Counted from the first letter of the stretch, positions 17,847 to 26,174 are shown. The stretch: 64,000 nt of DNA from Shimia ponticola (GCF_007995215.1 NZ_VCDK01000003.1:62001-126000); one strand, 5' to 3'. Numbers and translations are program-made. The notes: a model not told the origin generated them from the letters alone.

Positions 17847-18653
17847 CTATTCCGCCGCTTCGGCAGGTGGCGTCTTGCGTTTCACCGGCAGTGCCTTTGC
17901 ACCGCGCCGCACGTCTGCATCCGGTTGCCCGTTGGGATAAACCAGACCGGCAGAAATCACGAGCTTGGCCGCATCTTCGACGGTCATGTCCAGGCGGACG
18001 ACATCGTCTTCGGGAAAAAACAACAAAAAGCCAGATGTGGGGTTTGGCGTGGTAGGGACAAAAACCGACATAAGGTCACTGTCAGCGGTGTTTCGTTCGG
18101 CGATCTCGCCCTTCGCGTTCGTCGAGATGAACCCGATGGCCCAAATACCCTTGCGCGGGTATTCAATCAGAACCGCCTCTTCAAACGAGGTATCTTCCTG
18201 ATTGAATACGGTTTCTGCGATCTGTTTGACACCGCCATAGACCGAGCGGACAACAGGCACAGTCAGGACAATCCCTTCGGCCCAACGAAGAAGCGATCGT
18301 CCGATATATCCCTTTGCAATCCAACCAACGAGCAAGGTGAACGCCAGGAAGACGATGACGCCGATGCCGCGAATGCTTTGTGGGTTGAAGTTGTCGTCAA
18401 GGACCACTTGCTCCAGCCCCAACAGGTCACGCACCCATGGGCCAAGCAATTGCCGCAGAAGGATATCGGGCTGATAGCCGTCCGGGATCAGCGGCAGCAC
18501 AAACCCGTCGATCCAGCCCACAACGCTCCAGATCAGCCACGCCGTCAGGCCGATCGGCGCGATGACAACCAGCCCTGTCAGAAAGCTGGAGCGCAACGAG
18601 GCAAAGCGGCTTGTCCGAGGAGGCTCGGGGCCTTTGTCAAAGGGTGTGGCCAT
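17847..18653 (-). CDS. DUF502 family membrane protein
   Basis: A 268-residue membrane protein. Two hydrophobic helices are clear (about residues 24-48, FLTGLVVIAPIGLTAWLIW, and about 95-117, RGIGVIVFLAFTLLVGW). The family-typical segment GIVLTVPVVRSVYGGVKQIAET follows, then a soluble domain with VFVPTTPNPTSGFLLF. The C-terminal 35 residues are charged and probably disordered. DUF502 proteins are widespread in proteobacteria and plants (COV-like) with no settled bacterial function. It sits directly upstream of the LysE exporter gene. Confidence 0.9.
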   Translation of the reverse strand: MATPFDKGPEPPRTSRFASLRSSFLTGLVVIAPIGLTAWLIWSVVGWIDGFVLPLIPDGYQPDILLRQLLGPWVRDLLGLEQVVLDDNFNPQSIRGIGVIVFLAFTLLVGWIAKGYIGRSLLRWAEGIVLTVPVVRSVYGGVKQIAETVFNQEDTSFEEAVLIEYPRKGIWAIGFISTNAKGEIAERNTADSDLMSVFVPTTPNPTSGFLLFFPEDDVVRLDMTVEDAAKLVISAGLVYPNGQPDADVRRGAKALPVKRKTPPAEAAE

Positions 18654-18679
18654 GGTATGTCAGTCTTCAGGTTCGTGTG

Positions 18680-18704
18680 ATGGGTATCTAATGCGTTTAC
18701 CCAT
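18680..18704. other. Inverted repeat between psuG and the DUF502 gene
   Basis: Perfect 7 bp repeat ATGGGTA (18680-18686) / TACCCAT (18698-18704), 11-base spacer. It lies 24 bp upstream of the DUF502 start and about 45 bp downstream of the psuG stop on the same strand. It could be an operator or a weak terminator; no T-tract is present. Confidence 0.4.
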
Positions 18705-18749
18705 GACCCACAACGTCAACCTCCCGATAACAGCCGCAGGACCCTGGTC

Positions 18750-19661
18750 CTATCGCGCAGCGGTGATTTCGTGGGCAATTTGCGCCGCCAACCTTGCGTT
18801 GTTGAGAACCAATGCGATGTTTGCATCGAGTGAGGCACCGTTGGTGAGCTCAAAAATCCGGCCCAGCAAAAACGGTGTCACGGCTTTGCCTGAGATGCCC
18901 TTTGCGTCGGCTTCGCTCAGGGCCTGCGTAATCACGGGATCAATTCTGGATTGAGGGATCTCTGACGCCGCAGGAATGGGGTTTGCCACCAATTGGCCGC
19001 CCGGCAGGCCGAGTTGACCTCTCGCGATGTGGGCGGCCGCAATTTCTGTTGGGGTGTCCGCTGACAAAGGAGCGTCAAGATCGGAGGTGGCGGACCAAAA
19101 CGCCGGAAAGCTCTGCTGCCCGACGGCAATGACCGGAACGCCAAGCGTCTCAAGAACCTCAAGCGTTTTGGGAAGGTCGAGGATGGCCTTGGCCCCGGCG
19201 GCAACGACTGTCACGGGCGTTTGCGCCAATTCATGCAGGTCGGCTGAAATGTCAAAGCTGTCTTCTGCGCCCCGATGCACGCCACCGATGCCACCGGTTG
19301 CGAAGACATCGATCCCAGCCACATGCGCACCGATCATCGTTGCGGCTACAGTTGTTGCGCCAGTTTTGCCGTTTGCAATGGCAAAGGCCATGTCCGCGCG
19401 CGACAGCTTTGACACGTCGGTCGCTTGGGCAAGAGACTCAAGCGCGTCATCGTCCAGTCCCACGTGCAATGTGCCATTGATCACAGCGATGGTGGCCGGC
19501 GTCGCCCCTTCGGCGCGCACGGTCGCCTCGACCTTTCGCGCGACTTCGAGGTTTTGGGGATAGGGCATGCCGTGGGTGATGATCGTGCTTTCAAGAGCAA
19601 CGATAGGTGACCCGTTCGCGCGCGCTTCTGATACTTCGGCGCTGAAAGTCGGGGTTATCAT
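18750..19661 (-). CDS. psuG: Pseudouridine-5'-phosphate glycosidase
   Basis: A 303-residue enzyme that reversibly splits the C-C bond of pseudouridine 5'-phosphate to uracil and ribose 5-phosphate. The family residues are visible: the glutamate in VALESTIITHGMPYP, the lysine in DVSKLSRADMAFA and the metal/lysine region GAKAILDLPKTLE. The motif FATGGIGGVHRGAE binds phosphate. It overlaps psuK by 4 bp (stop/start coupling), so kinase and glycosidase are made together. No pseudouridine transporter is adjacent. Confidence 0.95.
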   Translation of the reverse strand: MITPTFSAEVSEARANGSPIVALESTIITHGMPYPQNLEVARKVEATVRAEGATPATIAVINGTLHVGLDDDALESLAQATDVSKLSRADMAFAIANGKTGATTVAATMIGAHVAGIDVFATGGIGGVHRGAEDSFDISADLHELAQTPVTVVAAGAKAILDLPKTLEVLETLGVPVIAVGQQSFPAFWSATSDLDAPLSADTPTEIAAAHIARGQLGLPGGQLVANPIPAASEIPQSRIDPVITQALSEADAKGISGKAVTPFLLGRIFELTNGASLDANIALVLNNARLAAQIAHEITAAR

Positions 19662-20548
19662 GCGGGGGATCCTCCGGAAACATAAGTCGCAGCCGCTACC
19701 AGTGCTGCCGCCAGCGCATCCTGTGCATTTTCGCCCGCGCGTTCAGCAGCAATATGCGCCGCCATGAAGGTGTCACCGGCACCCGTGACGCGGGTCACAA
19801 GCACCTCTGGCGGTGTTGCGGTCAAAATCCCCTCCGCGGTGCCCATTGCGGCTGTATTGCCGCCATCCGTCACAAGCACGCGCGCCGCGCCGCGATCAAT
19901 CAGCGCCTGTGCGGCGGTTGGTGCATCAGCATGGTCGGCTTTCGTCAGCAGCCCAGCCTCTTCGAGATTGACGTAAAGCGTGGCGCGGCTGTGCATCAGG
20001 AACGGAAGCAGGCGTTCCGCCTTGCCGGGGCTTGCCGGGGCGACGCGCAGGTCGGCCTTGGCAAATATATCTGACGACGCGATCTCGCTCAGCAGGTCGA
20101 GCGTCAGGTTGCCGTCGAGCGCGATAATCCCGTCGTAAGGCGCCGCGACGGATCCGAGTGTTCCGTCAGACAGGGCGCGCAGGATCTTGTCGCCCGCTTG
20201 TTCGAGTGAATGCGCATCGGCAATGGCCGCAATCAGACCATTTGCGCCTTCGACGGCCATGTAGATATCGGTCGGCAGGTCGTCAGAGCGATAGACATAA
20301 TCCGTCACACAGCCCAAACGGCCCGCAGCACGCATCAGTTCTTCGCCCTCTTCATCGCGTCCGATCATCGTCAAAAGGGCAGGGCGCAGGCCAAACTGCT
20401 GAAGTGTCATGGCAATGTTCATCGCCACACCGCCTGGTATTCTGGTAATGCGACCCGGTACATCCGATCCCACGCGCATGACGCGGTCAGACCGTCCGAT
20501 CACATCCCAAAGGACCGCTCCGATGCAGAGAATGTCGTGTTGTGTCAT
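19658..20548 (-). CDS. psuK: PfkB-family carbohydrate kinase, probable pseudouridine kinase
   Basis: A 296-residue ribokinase-fold enzyme with an N-terminal GG motif (RIPGGVAMNIAMTLQQFG) and the C-terminal anion-hole/catalytic-base signature TRVTGAGDTFMAAH. The coupling to psuG (4 bp overlap) points to pseudouridine as substrate, giving the 5'-phosphate that PsuG cleaves. PfkB sequence alone would not fix the substrate, so the specific name rests on context. It begins at ATG 20548, facing away from rpsB. Confidence 0.9.
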   Translation of the reverse strand: MTQHDILCIGAVLWDVIGRSDRVMRVGSDVPGRITRIPGGVAMNIAMTLQQFGLRPALLTMIGRDEEGEELMRAAGRLGCVTDYVYRSDDLPTDIYMAVEGANGLIAAIADAHSLEQAGDKILRALSDGTLGSVAAPYDGIIALDGNLTLDLLSEIASSDIFAKADLRVAPASPGKAERLLPFLMHSRATLYVNLEEAGLLTKADHADAPTAAQALIDRGAARVLVTDGGNTAAMGTAEGILTATPPEVLVTRVTGAGDTFMAAHIAAERAGENAQDALAAALVAAATYVSGGSPA

Positions 20549-20590
20549 GGCGCCTTAATGCCTGATGCCGTGTACTTGGCAAGGGTCGGA

Positions 20591-20626
20591 CGCCTCCGGC
20601 GGGAGTATTTTTGAAACATAGAAGGA
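20591..20626 (+). repeat. Dispersed REP-like element, copy 1
   Basis: The stretch starts with CGCCTCCGGCGGGAG and continues with GTATTTTTGAAACATAG and AAGGA. A 25-base core (20602-20626) matches the reverse complement of 47894-47918 at 23 of 25 positions. Both copies are intergenic. I recall similar CCGGCGGGAGTATTT elements from intergenic regions of other Rhodobacterales genomes. Confidence 0.7.
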
Positions 20627-20730
20627 CCGGGACGGCGTTAGGGGTTGCGGTGGGCCTGATGGCGGTGTAACGCAGCCGCACTTCACAGGCGGGGCTTGGG
20701 CCAGCGGGGGAGACATCCCTGTTTGGTCCG

Positions 20731-20773
20731 CCGGTTGGGCAAACGCCCGAAACCCTGCCGAGGATGAAACCGG
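20731..20773 (+). promoter_or_regulatory. Structured leader in front of rpsB
   Basis: The 239 bp before rpsB contain a nested structure: CCGGTT (20731-20736) pairs with AACCGG (20768-20773), enclosing the hairpin GGGC-AAAC-GCCC (20737-20748). The ribosome site and start codon follow directly. S2 represses its own operon through the rpsB leader in gammaproteobacteria; a comparable role here is only inferred. Confidence 0.4.
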
Positions 20774-20787
20774 AAAGGATATAAGGC

Positions 20788-21573
20788 ATGGCTCTTCCTG
20801 AGTTCACCATGCGTCAGCTGTTGGAAGCTGGCGTTCACTTTGGCCACCAGACGCAGCGCTGGAACCCCCGCATGGGCGAGTTCATCTACGGTGCGCGCAA
20901 CGGCATCCACATCATGGACCTGACGCAGACCGTCCCAATGCTGGACGCGGCGCTGAATGTCATCCGTGAGACCGTTGCAAAAGGCGGCCGCGTTCTGTTC
21001 GTCGGCACCAAGCGTCAGGCACAACAGCCGATCGCAGATGCCGCAGAGCGTTGCGCACAATACTACATGAACCACCGCTGGCTGGGTGGCACGCTGACGA
21101 ACTGGAAAACCGTTTCGCAGTCGATCAATCGCCTGCGCGCCATCGACGAGACGATGGAAACCGGCGCTGAAGGCCTGACCAAGAAAGAGCGTCTGGGCAT
21201 GGAGCGTGACCAAGCGAAGCTGCAAGCGTCTCTGGGCGGTATCCGCGAAATGGGTGGTGTTCCTGATCTTTTGTTCGTCATCGACGTCAACAAAGAGTCG
21301 CTGGCCATCGCCGAAGCCAAGAAACTGGGCATTCCGGTTGTGGCTGTCGTCGACACCAACTGTAACCCGGAAGGCGTCGATTACATCATTCCTGGCAATG
21401 ACGACGCGGCACGCGCAATCGCGCTGTACTGTGATCTGGCGGCACGTGCTGCTCTGGACGGCATGACCGCACAGATGGGTGCTGCTGGCATCGATCTGGG
21501 TGAAATGACCGAAGGTCTGGAAGAAGAGATCGCAGCCGAGGCACCAGCAGAAGAAGCAGCTGCCGAAGGCTAA
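20788..21573 (+). CDS. rpsB: 30S ribosomal protein S2
   Basis: A 261-residue S2 protein, which joins late to the 30S subunit near the head-body junction and is needed for S1 binding. It begins [20 protein letters not shown] and contains [44 protein letters not shown] and [13 protein letters not shown]. The C-terminal tail is acidic and alanine-rich ([16 protein letters not shown]), as is common in alphaproteobacteria. A GGAAAGGA site precedes the ATG. tsf follows 98 bp later. Confidence 0.98.
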   Translation: MALPEFTMRQLLEAGVHFGHQTQRWNPRMGEFIYGARNGIHIMDLTQTVPMLDAALNVIRETVAKGGRVLFVGTKRQAQQPIADAAERCAQYYMNHRWLGGTLTNWKTVSQSINRLRAIDETMETGAEGLTKKERLGMERDQAKLQASLGGIREMGGVPDLLFVIDVNKESLAIAEAKKLGIPVVAVVDTNCNPEGVDYIIPGNDDAARAIALYCDLAARAALDGMTAQMGAAGIDLGEMTEGLEEEIAAEAPAEEAAAEG

Positions 21574-21581
21574 GCGGGGCA

Positions 21582-21641
21582 GGGACCATGTGTTGGTCCC
21601 GCCTTCACAAATCTGACATTCGCCGCGGTTAGCTCGCGGCG
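21582..21641 (+). other. Two stem-loops between rpsB and tsf
   Basis: GGGACCA/TGGTCCC (21582-21588 with 21594-21600) and CGCCGCG/CGCGGCG (21621-21627 with 21635-21641) are perfect stems without a T-tract. They probably act as partial terminators or processing/stability elements that adjust the ratio of S2 to EF-Ts. Confidence 0.6.
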
Positions 21642-21671
21642 AACCCTCCTCCGAGCAAAAGGATACTTCCC

Positions 21672-22547
21672 ATGGCAATTACGGCTGCACTGGTGAAAGA
21701 ACTGCGCGAGAAATCCGGCGCAGGCATGATGGACGCGAAAAAAGCGCTGACGGAAAACGACGGCGACATGGAAGCGGCAATGGACTGGCTGCGGACCAAG
21801 GGTCTGGCGAAAGCGGCCAAGAAATCGGGCCGTACGGCTGCCGAAGGTCTGGTTGCAGTCAAGGTCGACGGTGGCAAAGGTGTTGCGGTCGAAGTAAACT
21901 CCGAGACCGACTTTGTTGCGAAGAACGCTGACTTCCAATCGATGGTGTCGTCGATTGCAGATACTGCAATGACCGTGGCCGACGTGGACGCGCTGGCCAA
22001 CGCAGAAGTCGGTGGCAAGGCGATCAGCACAATGATCACCGACGCCGTTGCAACGATCGGCGAAAACCTGACGCTGCGCCGTATGGCAACGCTCGAAGGT
22101 GGCCAAGTCGTCTCTTACGTCCACAACGCGGCAACTGCCGGCATGGGCAAGATCGGCGTTCTGGTTGCTCTGTCAGGCGAAAACGAAGCTTTTGGTAAGC
22201 AGGTTGCGATGCACATCGCCGCAGTGAACCCTGCCTCGCTGAGCGAAGACGATCTGGACCCAGCGGTCGTCGAAAAGGAAAAGCAGGTCCAGATGGACAT
22301 TGCCCGCGAATCCGGCAAGCCAGAGCAGGTCATCGAAAAAATGATCGTCGGCCGCATGAAGAAATACATGGCCGAAGTCACTCTGCTGAACCAATCGTTC
22401 GTGGTGAACCCTGACCTGACTGTTGGCGCTGCAGCGAAAGAGGCCGGTGTTGAGATCACCGGGTTCGTGCGTCTGGAAGTCGGTGAAGGCATCGAGAAAA
22501 AAGAAGAAAACTTCGCAGAAGAAGTCGCCAAAGCCGTACAAGGCTAA
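21672..22547 (+). CDS. tsf: Elongation factor Ts
   Basis: A 291-residue nucleotide-exchange factor for EF-Tu. The N-terminal UBA-like domain ([20 protein letters not shown]) and the TDFVAKN signature ([16 protein letters not shown]) that contacts EF-Tu are present, followed by two core subdomains ending in [20 protein letters not shown]. Length and architecture are normal for the long proteobacterial form. It is cotranscribed with rpsB and ends in a strong terminator. Confidence 0.98.
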   Translation: MAITAALVKELREKSGAGMMDAKKALTENDGDMEAAMDWLRTKGLAKAAKKSGRTAAEGLVAVKVDGGKGVAVEVNSETDFVAKNADFQSMVSSIADTAMTVADVDALANAEVGGKAISTMITDAVATIGENLTLRRMATLEGGQVVSYVHNAATAGMGKIGVLVALSGENEAFGKQVAMHIAAVNPASLSEDDLDPAVVEKEKQVQMDIARESGKPEQVIEKMIVGRMKKYMAEVTLLNQSFVVNPDLTVGAAAKEAGVEITGFVRLEVGEGIEKKEENFAEEVAKAVQG

Positions 22548-22567
22548 GCGATTTGCAAAGCGTATAG

Positions 22568-22604
22568 AGAGGTCCGCAGCCCAAGCTGCGGGCCTCTTTC
22601 TTTG
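22568..22604 (+). terminator. Intrinsic terminator of tsf
   Basis: A 13 bp stem (22568-22580 with 22585-22597, one G-T wobble) with a CCAA loop is followed by TTCTTTG. It lies 21 bp after the tsf stop. Confidence 0.9.
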
Positions 22605-22639
22605 TCACGAATGCTCAAATCCCACCTCAGAAACGGCAA

Positions 22640-22821
22640 ACGGCGCCGTCCGGGAATGACGGCGCCGTGCCCTACGCCCCACAAACGGGGAAGAGAAGGG
22701 GCGATACGGTTCGGGGGACGGGAATTCCCCCAAGGTCCGGGTTATCCGGATGGGAGCAGCACACCCTGAAATCGCAGGGCGCTACTCCCGAGTTCCTGGC
22801 TAAAGCCTCCACTCACGGAAC
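22640..22821. ncRNA. Unassigned structured intergenic region, possible non-coding RNA
   Basis: Between tsf and luxR there are 368 bp without a gene. At least six perfect or near-perfect stems lie in a row: ACGGCGCCGTC/GACGGCGCCGT (22640-22668), CGCCCC/GGGGCG (22675-22703), GGGGG/CCCCC (22713-22731), TCCGG/CCGGA (22736-22750), GGGAGCAGC/GCTACTCCC with inner CCCTG/CAGGG (22752-22789), and GTTCC/GGAAC (22792-22821). On the minus strand the first-listed stem comes last, is 11 bp and is followed by TTTGCCGTTT, which could end a transcript read from the luxR side. I cannot match it to tmRNA, 6S, SRP or RNase P RNA. Strand and ends are open. Confidence 0.45.
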
Positions 22822-22887
22822 ACCCTGACTGTGCTCTTTTACGTAACGTTAAGGAAGTACGGGATACCCTACCCATGACGGCGGGCT

Positions 22888-22902
22888 TGTCCGAAATTCG
22901 GA
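22888..22902. other. Palindrome behind luxR
   Basis: GTCCGAA-A-TTCGGAC is a perfect 15 bp palindrome 14 bp downstream of the luxR stop (minus). It may be the tip of a weak terminator or a protein-binding site for the structured region beyond. Confidence 0.35.
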
Positions 22903-22915
22903 CTTGCAAGCTTCT

Positions 22916-23674
22916 TTACGCTACGGCAGCGCCATCCAGAACGAACATCTGGTTTTGAAATGCCGCTTTGAGCACCGCTTGGGCCGTCGTATCCACGTCC
23001 AACGCTTCGCGGGCCAGCCGCAGATGCTTTTCCACCGTCGCGGTCGTCAGACCCATCAACATAGCAATGTCTTGCGTCGTCTTGCCATCGCCGACCCATT
23101 CCAGCACCTCGATCTGTCGTTTGGTCAACGACCGGCTGCCATGCTGGGGCAGGGAGATGATCTTGAGATGCGCCACGTTGTTCATGATGATGATCTCGCG
23201 CCCATGTTCGGCCCAAACCGCATCAATATCGTCCTGGGTCATGCCCTTGCGCGCGGTCAATGCGATTGCACCTTTAGAGCGTGCAGAAACCGCTTTAAAA
23301 CTTATGGTGTAACCCGCTGTAACGCCATACTTAATGTTGAAATCAAGAACCTTGCGTTCGGCCTGCGTCAGCGTCCCGCTGGCGACCATATCCTGCATGA
23401 CACGCCACGATGTTGCGCCATCATGCGAGCGCGACCATTGCACCATCGGCGCGTGGAAATAGAGGCCTTCGTTTATGAAGGTATCGACGTAGTCCGCTTC
23501 GTGATTGGTCAGGACCACGAGGTCTTGCGGATCACCCATGGATGTCTGGGTCATGTAACGGGTGAAGCCATAGATCAGCCGATCGAACCCGTAGCTCGCC
23601 ATTTTCTGGGTATGGAGCTTCCAGAGAGACTCTGCATCCGGGGCTTCGGTTATCGCTTCCAGATAATCAATCAT
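22916..23674 (-). CDS. LuxR-family regulator with autoinducer-binding-like domain (LuxR solo)
   Basis: A 252-residue regulator with an N-terminal autoinducer-binding-like domain (about residues 15-160) and a C-terminal LuxR HTH (about 180-235, SLTKRQIEVLEWVGDGKTTQ, TTATVEKHLRLAREALDV). No luxI-type synthase is in the window, so it is a solo. Aligned by eye to TraR, the positions that hold the acyl-homoserine lactone read Tyr62 (for Trp57), Phe66 (for Tyr61), Ala75 (for Asp70) and Pro76 (for Pro71). The lost aspartate suggests a different ligand or none. It overlaps aroQ by 8 bp, so it is cotranscribed with a shikimate-pathway gene. Confidence 0.9.
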   Translation of the reverse strand: MIDYLEAITEAPDAESLWKLHTQKMASYGFDRLIYGFTRYMTQTSMGDPQDLVVLTNHEADYVDTFINEGLYFHAPMVQWSRSHDGATSWRVMQDMVASGTLTQAERKVLDFNIKYGVTAGYTISFKAVSARSKGAIALTARKGMTQDDIDAVWAEHGREIIIMNNVAHLKIISLPQHGSRSLTKRQIEVLEWVGDGKTTQDIAMLMGLTTATVEKHLRLAREALDVDTTAQAVLKAAFQNQMFVLDGAAVA

Positions 23675-24113
23675 GGCCGGCTTTCGTATGATCCATCAAC
23701 GCCTGAAGGGCGAGCGTGTATGACGCGCTACCAAATCCACAAATGACACCGATGGCCGCCTTAGCCAGGTAGGAGCGATGACGAAATTCTTCGCGCGCGT
23801 GTACATTTGAGAGATGTAGTTCCACCGTCGGTACCATGGACGACAAAACAGCATCCATCAAGGCAACCGATGTATGCGTATACGCGCCGGCGTTCAGAGC
23901 GATCCCGGCATGCACTCCGCGCGCGTCATGGATAGCATCGACAAGCGCACCTTCGTGGTTTGACTGTTGAAACACGATGCTATGGCCACGATCATGCGCG
24001 AAAGTCCGGCACACTTGCTCGATATCGTCCAGTGTGGTGGACCCGTATACTTCGGGTTGCCGCGTGCCTAACAGATTCAGATTCGGTCCATTGAGTACCA
24101 GAAACGACGCCAT
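23667..24113 (-). CDS. aroQ: Type II 3-dehydroquinate dehydratase
   Basis: A 148-residue flavodoxin-fold enzyme that dehydrates 3-dehydroquinate to 3-dehydroshikimate in aromatic amino-acid synthesis. The family motifs are LVLNGPNLNLLGTRQPEVYG with the catalytic tyrosine, FQQSNHEGALVD, ALNAGAYTHTSVAL and the histidine in VELHLSNVHAREEFRHRS. It precedes and overlaps the luxR gene. The promoter must lie in the 214 bp upstream, which hold an AT-rich patch (about 24275-24315) unlike the surrounding GC-rich DNA. Confidence 0.97.
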   Translation of the reverse strand: MASFLVLNGPNLNLLGTRQPEVYGSTTLDDIEQVCRTFAHDRGHSIVFQQSNHEGALVDAIHDARGVHAGIALNAGAYTHTSVALMDAVLSSMVPTVELHLSNVHAREEFRHRSYLAKAAIGVICGFGSASYTLALQALMDHTKAGHD

Positions 24114-24327
24114 AAAACTGTCCGTGATCAGAGTGGTGCTGGTGGTGTAGCACAGGCGGCGAAGATTTGTCGTGATGCTTTTTCAAGCGCCATCGTCAGT
24201 GTGGCACGCACATCGCTTTGGACATGGGATCAACGAGATGGGCGGCGAGTGCGCCTGCAATGCCTATTTCGGATACTACTTACTTTACATAATTCTAGTT
24301 ATTAGACTTACCGTAGCATCCAGAGCG

Positions 24328-25413
24328 TCAATCACCCTCTACTTCGATCTTTGGCTGCGCCGGGCATTGGAACGGTGTTGGACTGCCTGAGGCGATCGCT
24401 TGGTTGCTGATCTCGAAAACTGGCACGGTCGCCCCGCCGGTCCATGAACTGTAAAGATCAGCAATCTTCTGTGCGTCCTCGGCGTTGCCGAATGTGCCAT
24501 CGGCACAGCCCGTCAAAAAATAGATACCGACCAAAAAATCATTGTCGGCAATGTCTTGCGATGAGTACTTGTCCCAGTTCCGCAGCACGAATTCGTTCTC
24601 AGGCCATCCGGTGAAGCTGAGATTTACCTTTTGCCGGACGCTGACCCAGGTATCAAAATCGGCCTTCGACAAGGAACAGACGCGCGATCCGGCAAGGTCT
24701 GGACGAACCTGAAGCAGATCACCAAAGTCTTTCATGTATGCCGTGGATTTCTCATCCGTCGTTGCACCTTCGTCAAACGTGCACGGCCCAAAGTGGCTAA
24801 GGCCTGCGACGACCGGGTTCAAAGACGCGCCACATCCCTGCTCCGGCCGTGATCCGGTGTCACCGTCCAACGGAAACATACACCCAAGGTTGTTACTGAT
24901 ATTCATGTAAGCGTTGCTGAAGATCAGGCCGTAGTGCTTGTTGTCGCCTTCGCGGCAGACCACCTCGTCGGTGTTGGTCGCCGTGCTGTTCAACAGCGTA
25001 TCCGTGCGGAGGTACGTCCAGGACGACGCATCTGACAGGGTCAGTGGTTCGCCCGGTTTTCGATTGGACCCGCACCACGGCAGATAGATCTCGGTTCCAC
25101 CGAATTTCTTCACCTTACCGGTCATGAGATCGCCGCAAGTTGCATCCGGCGCAGGATCAAGCGTGTTCAGGAATTTCAGGTCAAGAAAGATGCCTTTGGC
25201 GGATGGATTTGGCTTAGGCCCGTGGATCGTATGGACAATAACACCAGCGTCCTCAGGCATGGTTCCATCTGCATTCAATGGGCTCTTTGTCATGAATTGC
25301 GTGTTGAGGACCTGCGCTGTCGACTGGCAAAGCTGCTCTGACGGCGCGAACGCATCGCTTGCCACTGGTGCCAAAACCAACATCGCTGCAATTGAATATC
25401 CAAGAACGCGCAT
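24328..25413 (-). CDS. Secreted cysteine-rich protein of unknown function
   Basis: A 361-residue protein with a signal peptide (MRVLGYSIAAMLVLAPVASD, cleavage near DAFA) and about ten cysteines spread through the mature part (TCGDLM, LPWCGSNRKPG, NNLGCMFPLDG, EQGCGASLNP, LTGCADGTFG). The even number suggests disulfides in the periplasm or outside. I do not recognise a domain. The start is the ATG at 25413, which has a perfect GGAGG site; the upstream in-frame start lacks one. It follows phoB by 77 bp on the same strand and could be read from the Pho operon, which would make it phosphate-responsive, but this is only positional. Confidence 0.75.
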   Translation of the reverse strand: MRVLGYSIAAMLVLAPVASDAFAPSEQLCQSTAQVLNTQFMTKSPLNADGTMPEDAGVIVHTIHGPKPNPSAKGIFLDLKFLNTLDPAPDATCGDLMTGKVKKFGGTEIYLPWCGSNRKPGEPLTLSDASSWTYLRTDTLLNSTATNTDEVVCREGDNKHYGLIFSNAYMNISNNLGCMFPLDGDTGSRPEQGCGASLNPVVAGLSHFGPCTFDEGATTDEKSTAYMKDFGDLLQVRPDLAGSRVCSLSKADFDTWVSVRQKVNLSFTGWPENEFVLRNWDKYSSQDIADNDFLVGIYFLTGCADGTFGNAEDAQKIADLYSSWTGGATVPVFEISNQAIASGSPTPFQCPAQPKIEVEGD

Positions 25414-25490
25414 AACCACCTCCGCCGCGATAAACTGCAATGTAGGCTACAGCGATCATTCAGGCGGTAATATGCCCGCGCGCACAGGTA

Positions 25491-26174
25491 CTAGCCCAAA
25501 GCGTACCCTGCCCCGCGCACCGTGCGCACAGGATCGTCGCCGCCGTGCCGACACAGTGCTTTGCGAAGCCGTCCGATATGAACGTCCACGGTCCGTGTAT
25601 CGACATAGATGTCGCGGCCCCAAACACGGTCGAGAAGTTGTTCACGGCTCCAGACGCGGCCCGGCTTTTCCATAAAGGTTGTCAGCAAACGGAACTCCGT
25701 TGGACCCAGCTTGACCTCATTTTCCGCGCGCGAGACGCGGTGATTTTCTGTGTCGAGAATGATGTCTTGGAATTCCAGACGCGATCCAACGGTTCCGGGC
25801 CGCGCGCGGCGCAACTGTGTGCGAACACGCGCCATAAGTTCGAGCACGGAATACGGCTTGGTCACATAGTCATCCGCACCGGTTTCAAGTCCACGTACCT
25901 TGTCTACCTCTTCCGAGCGGGCAGACAGCATGATGACGGGGACAAGCCGCGTATCCTTGCGCATCTTGATCTGGCGGCAGATTTCGATGCCGCTGACCGA
26001 TGGCAGCATCCAATCAAGCAGGATAACGTCTGGCGCTTCTTCATCGATCAGGACCAAGGCCTCTTCGCCGTCACCGGCCTGCACGACGCGAAACCCCTCA
26101 GCCTCAAGGTTGTAGGCCAGTATCGCACGTTGAGCAGGCTCATCTTCTACAACAAGAACAGAGGGTTGTGTCAT
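25491..26174 (-). CDS. phoB: Phosphate regulon response regulator PhoB
   Basis: A 227-residue OmpR-type regulator. The receiver domain has the acidic pocket (VVEDEP), the phospho-acceptor Asp54 in ILLDWMLPSVSG and Lys in VTKPYSVLELMAR. The C-terminal winged helix contains GPTEFRLLTTFMEKPGRVWS, DRVWGRDIYVDTRTVDVHIG and RTVRGAGYAL. It activates genes with Pho boxes under phosphate limitation, such as the triple half-site upstream of pstS. It is the last regulatory gene of the phoR-pstSCAB-phoU-phoB locus. Confidence 0.97.
   Translation of the reverse strand: MTQPSVLVVEDEPAQRAILAYNLEAEGFRVVQAGDGEEALVLIDEEAPDVILLDWMLPSVSGIEICRQIKMRKDTRLVPVIMLSARSEEVDKVRGLETGADDYVTKPYSVLELMARVRTQLRRARPGTVGSRLEFQDIILDTENHRVSRAENEVKLGPTEFRLLTTFMEKPGRVWSREQLLDRVWGRDIYVDTRTVDVHIGRLRKALCRHGGDDPVRTVRGAGYALG

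Noticed and set aside
17733-18680. 315-codon open frame on the plus strand
   Set aside because: Antisense to the DUF502 gene and highly charged without pattern.
20683-21678. 331-codon open frame on the minus strand
   Set aside because: Antisense to rpsB, a certain gene.
22734-22760. Resemblance to the SRP RNA domain IV (AGGTCCGG then GGGAGCAGC)
   Set aside because: The GGAA tetraloop and the asymmetric loop are missing; GTTATCCGGA interrupts the motif.
24172-24390. Short plus-strand frame of 72 codons behind aroQ
   Set aside because: It overlaps the end of the secreted-protein gene, lacks a ribosome site and has no conserved pattern.
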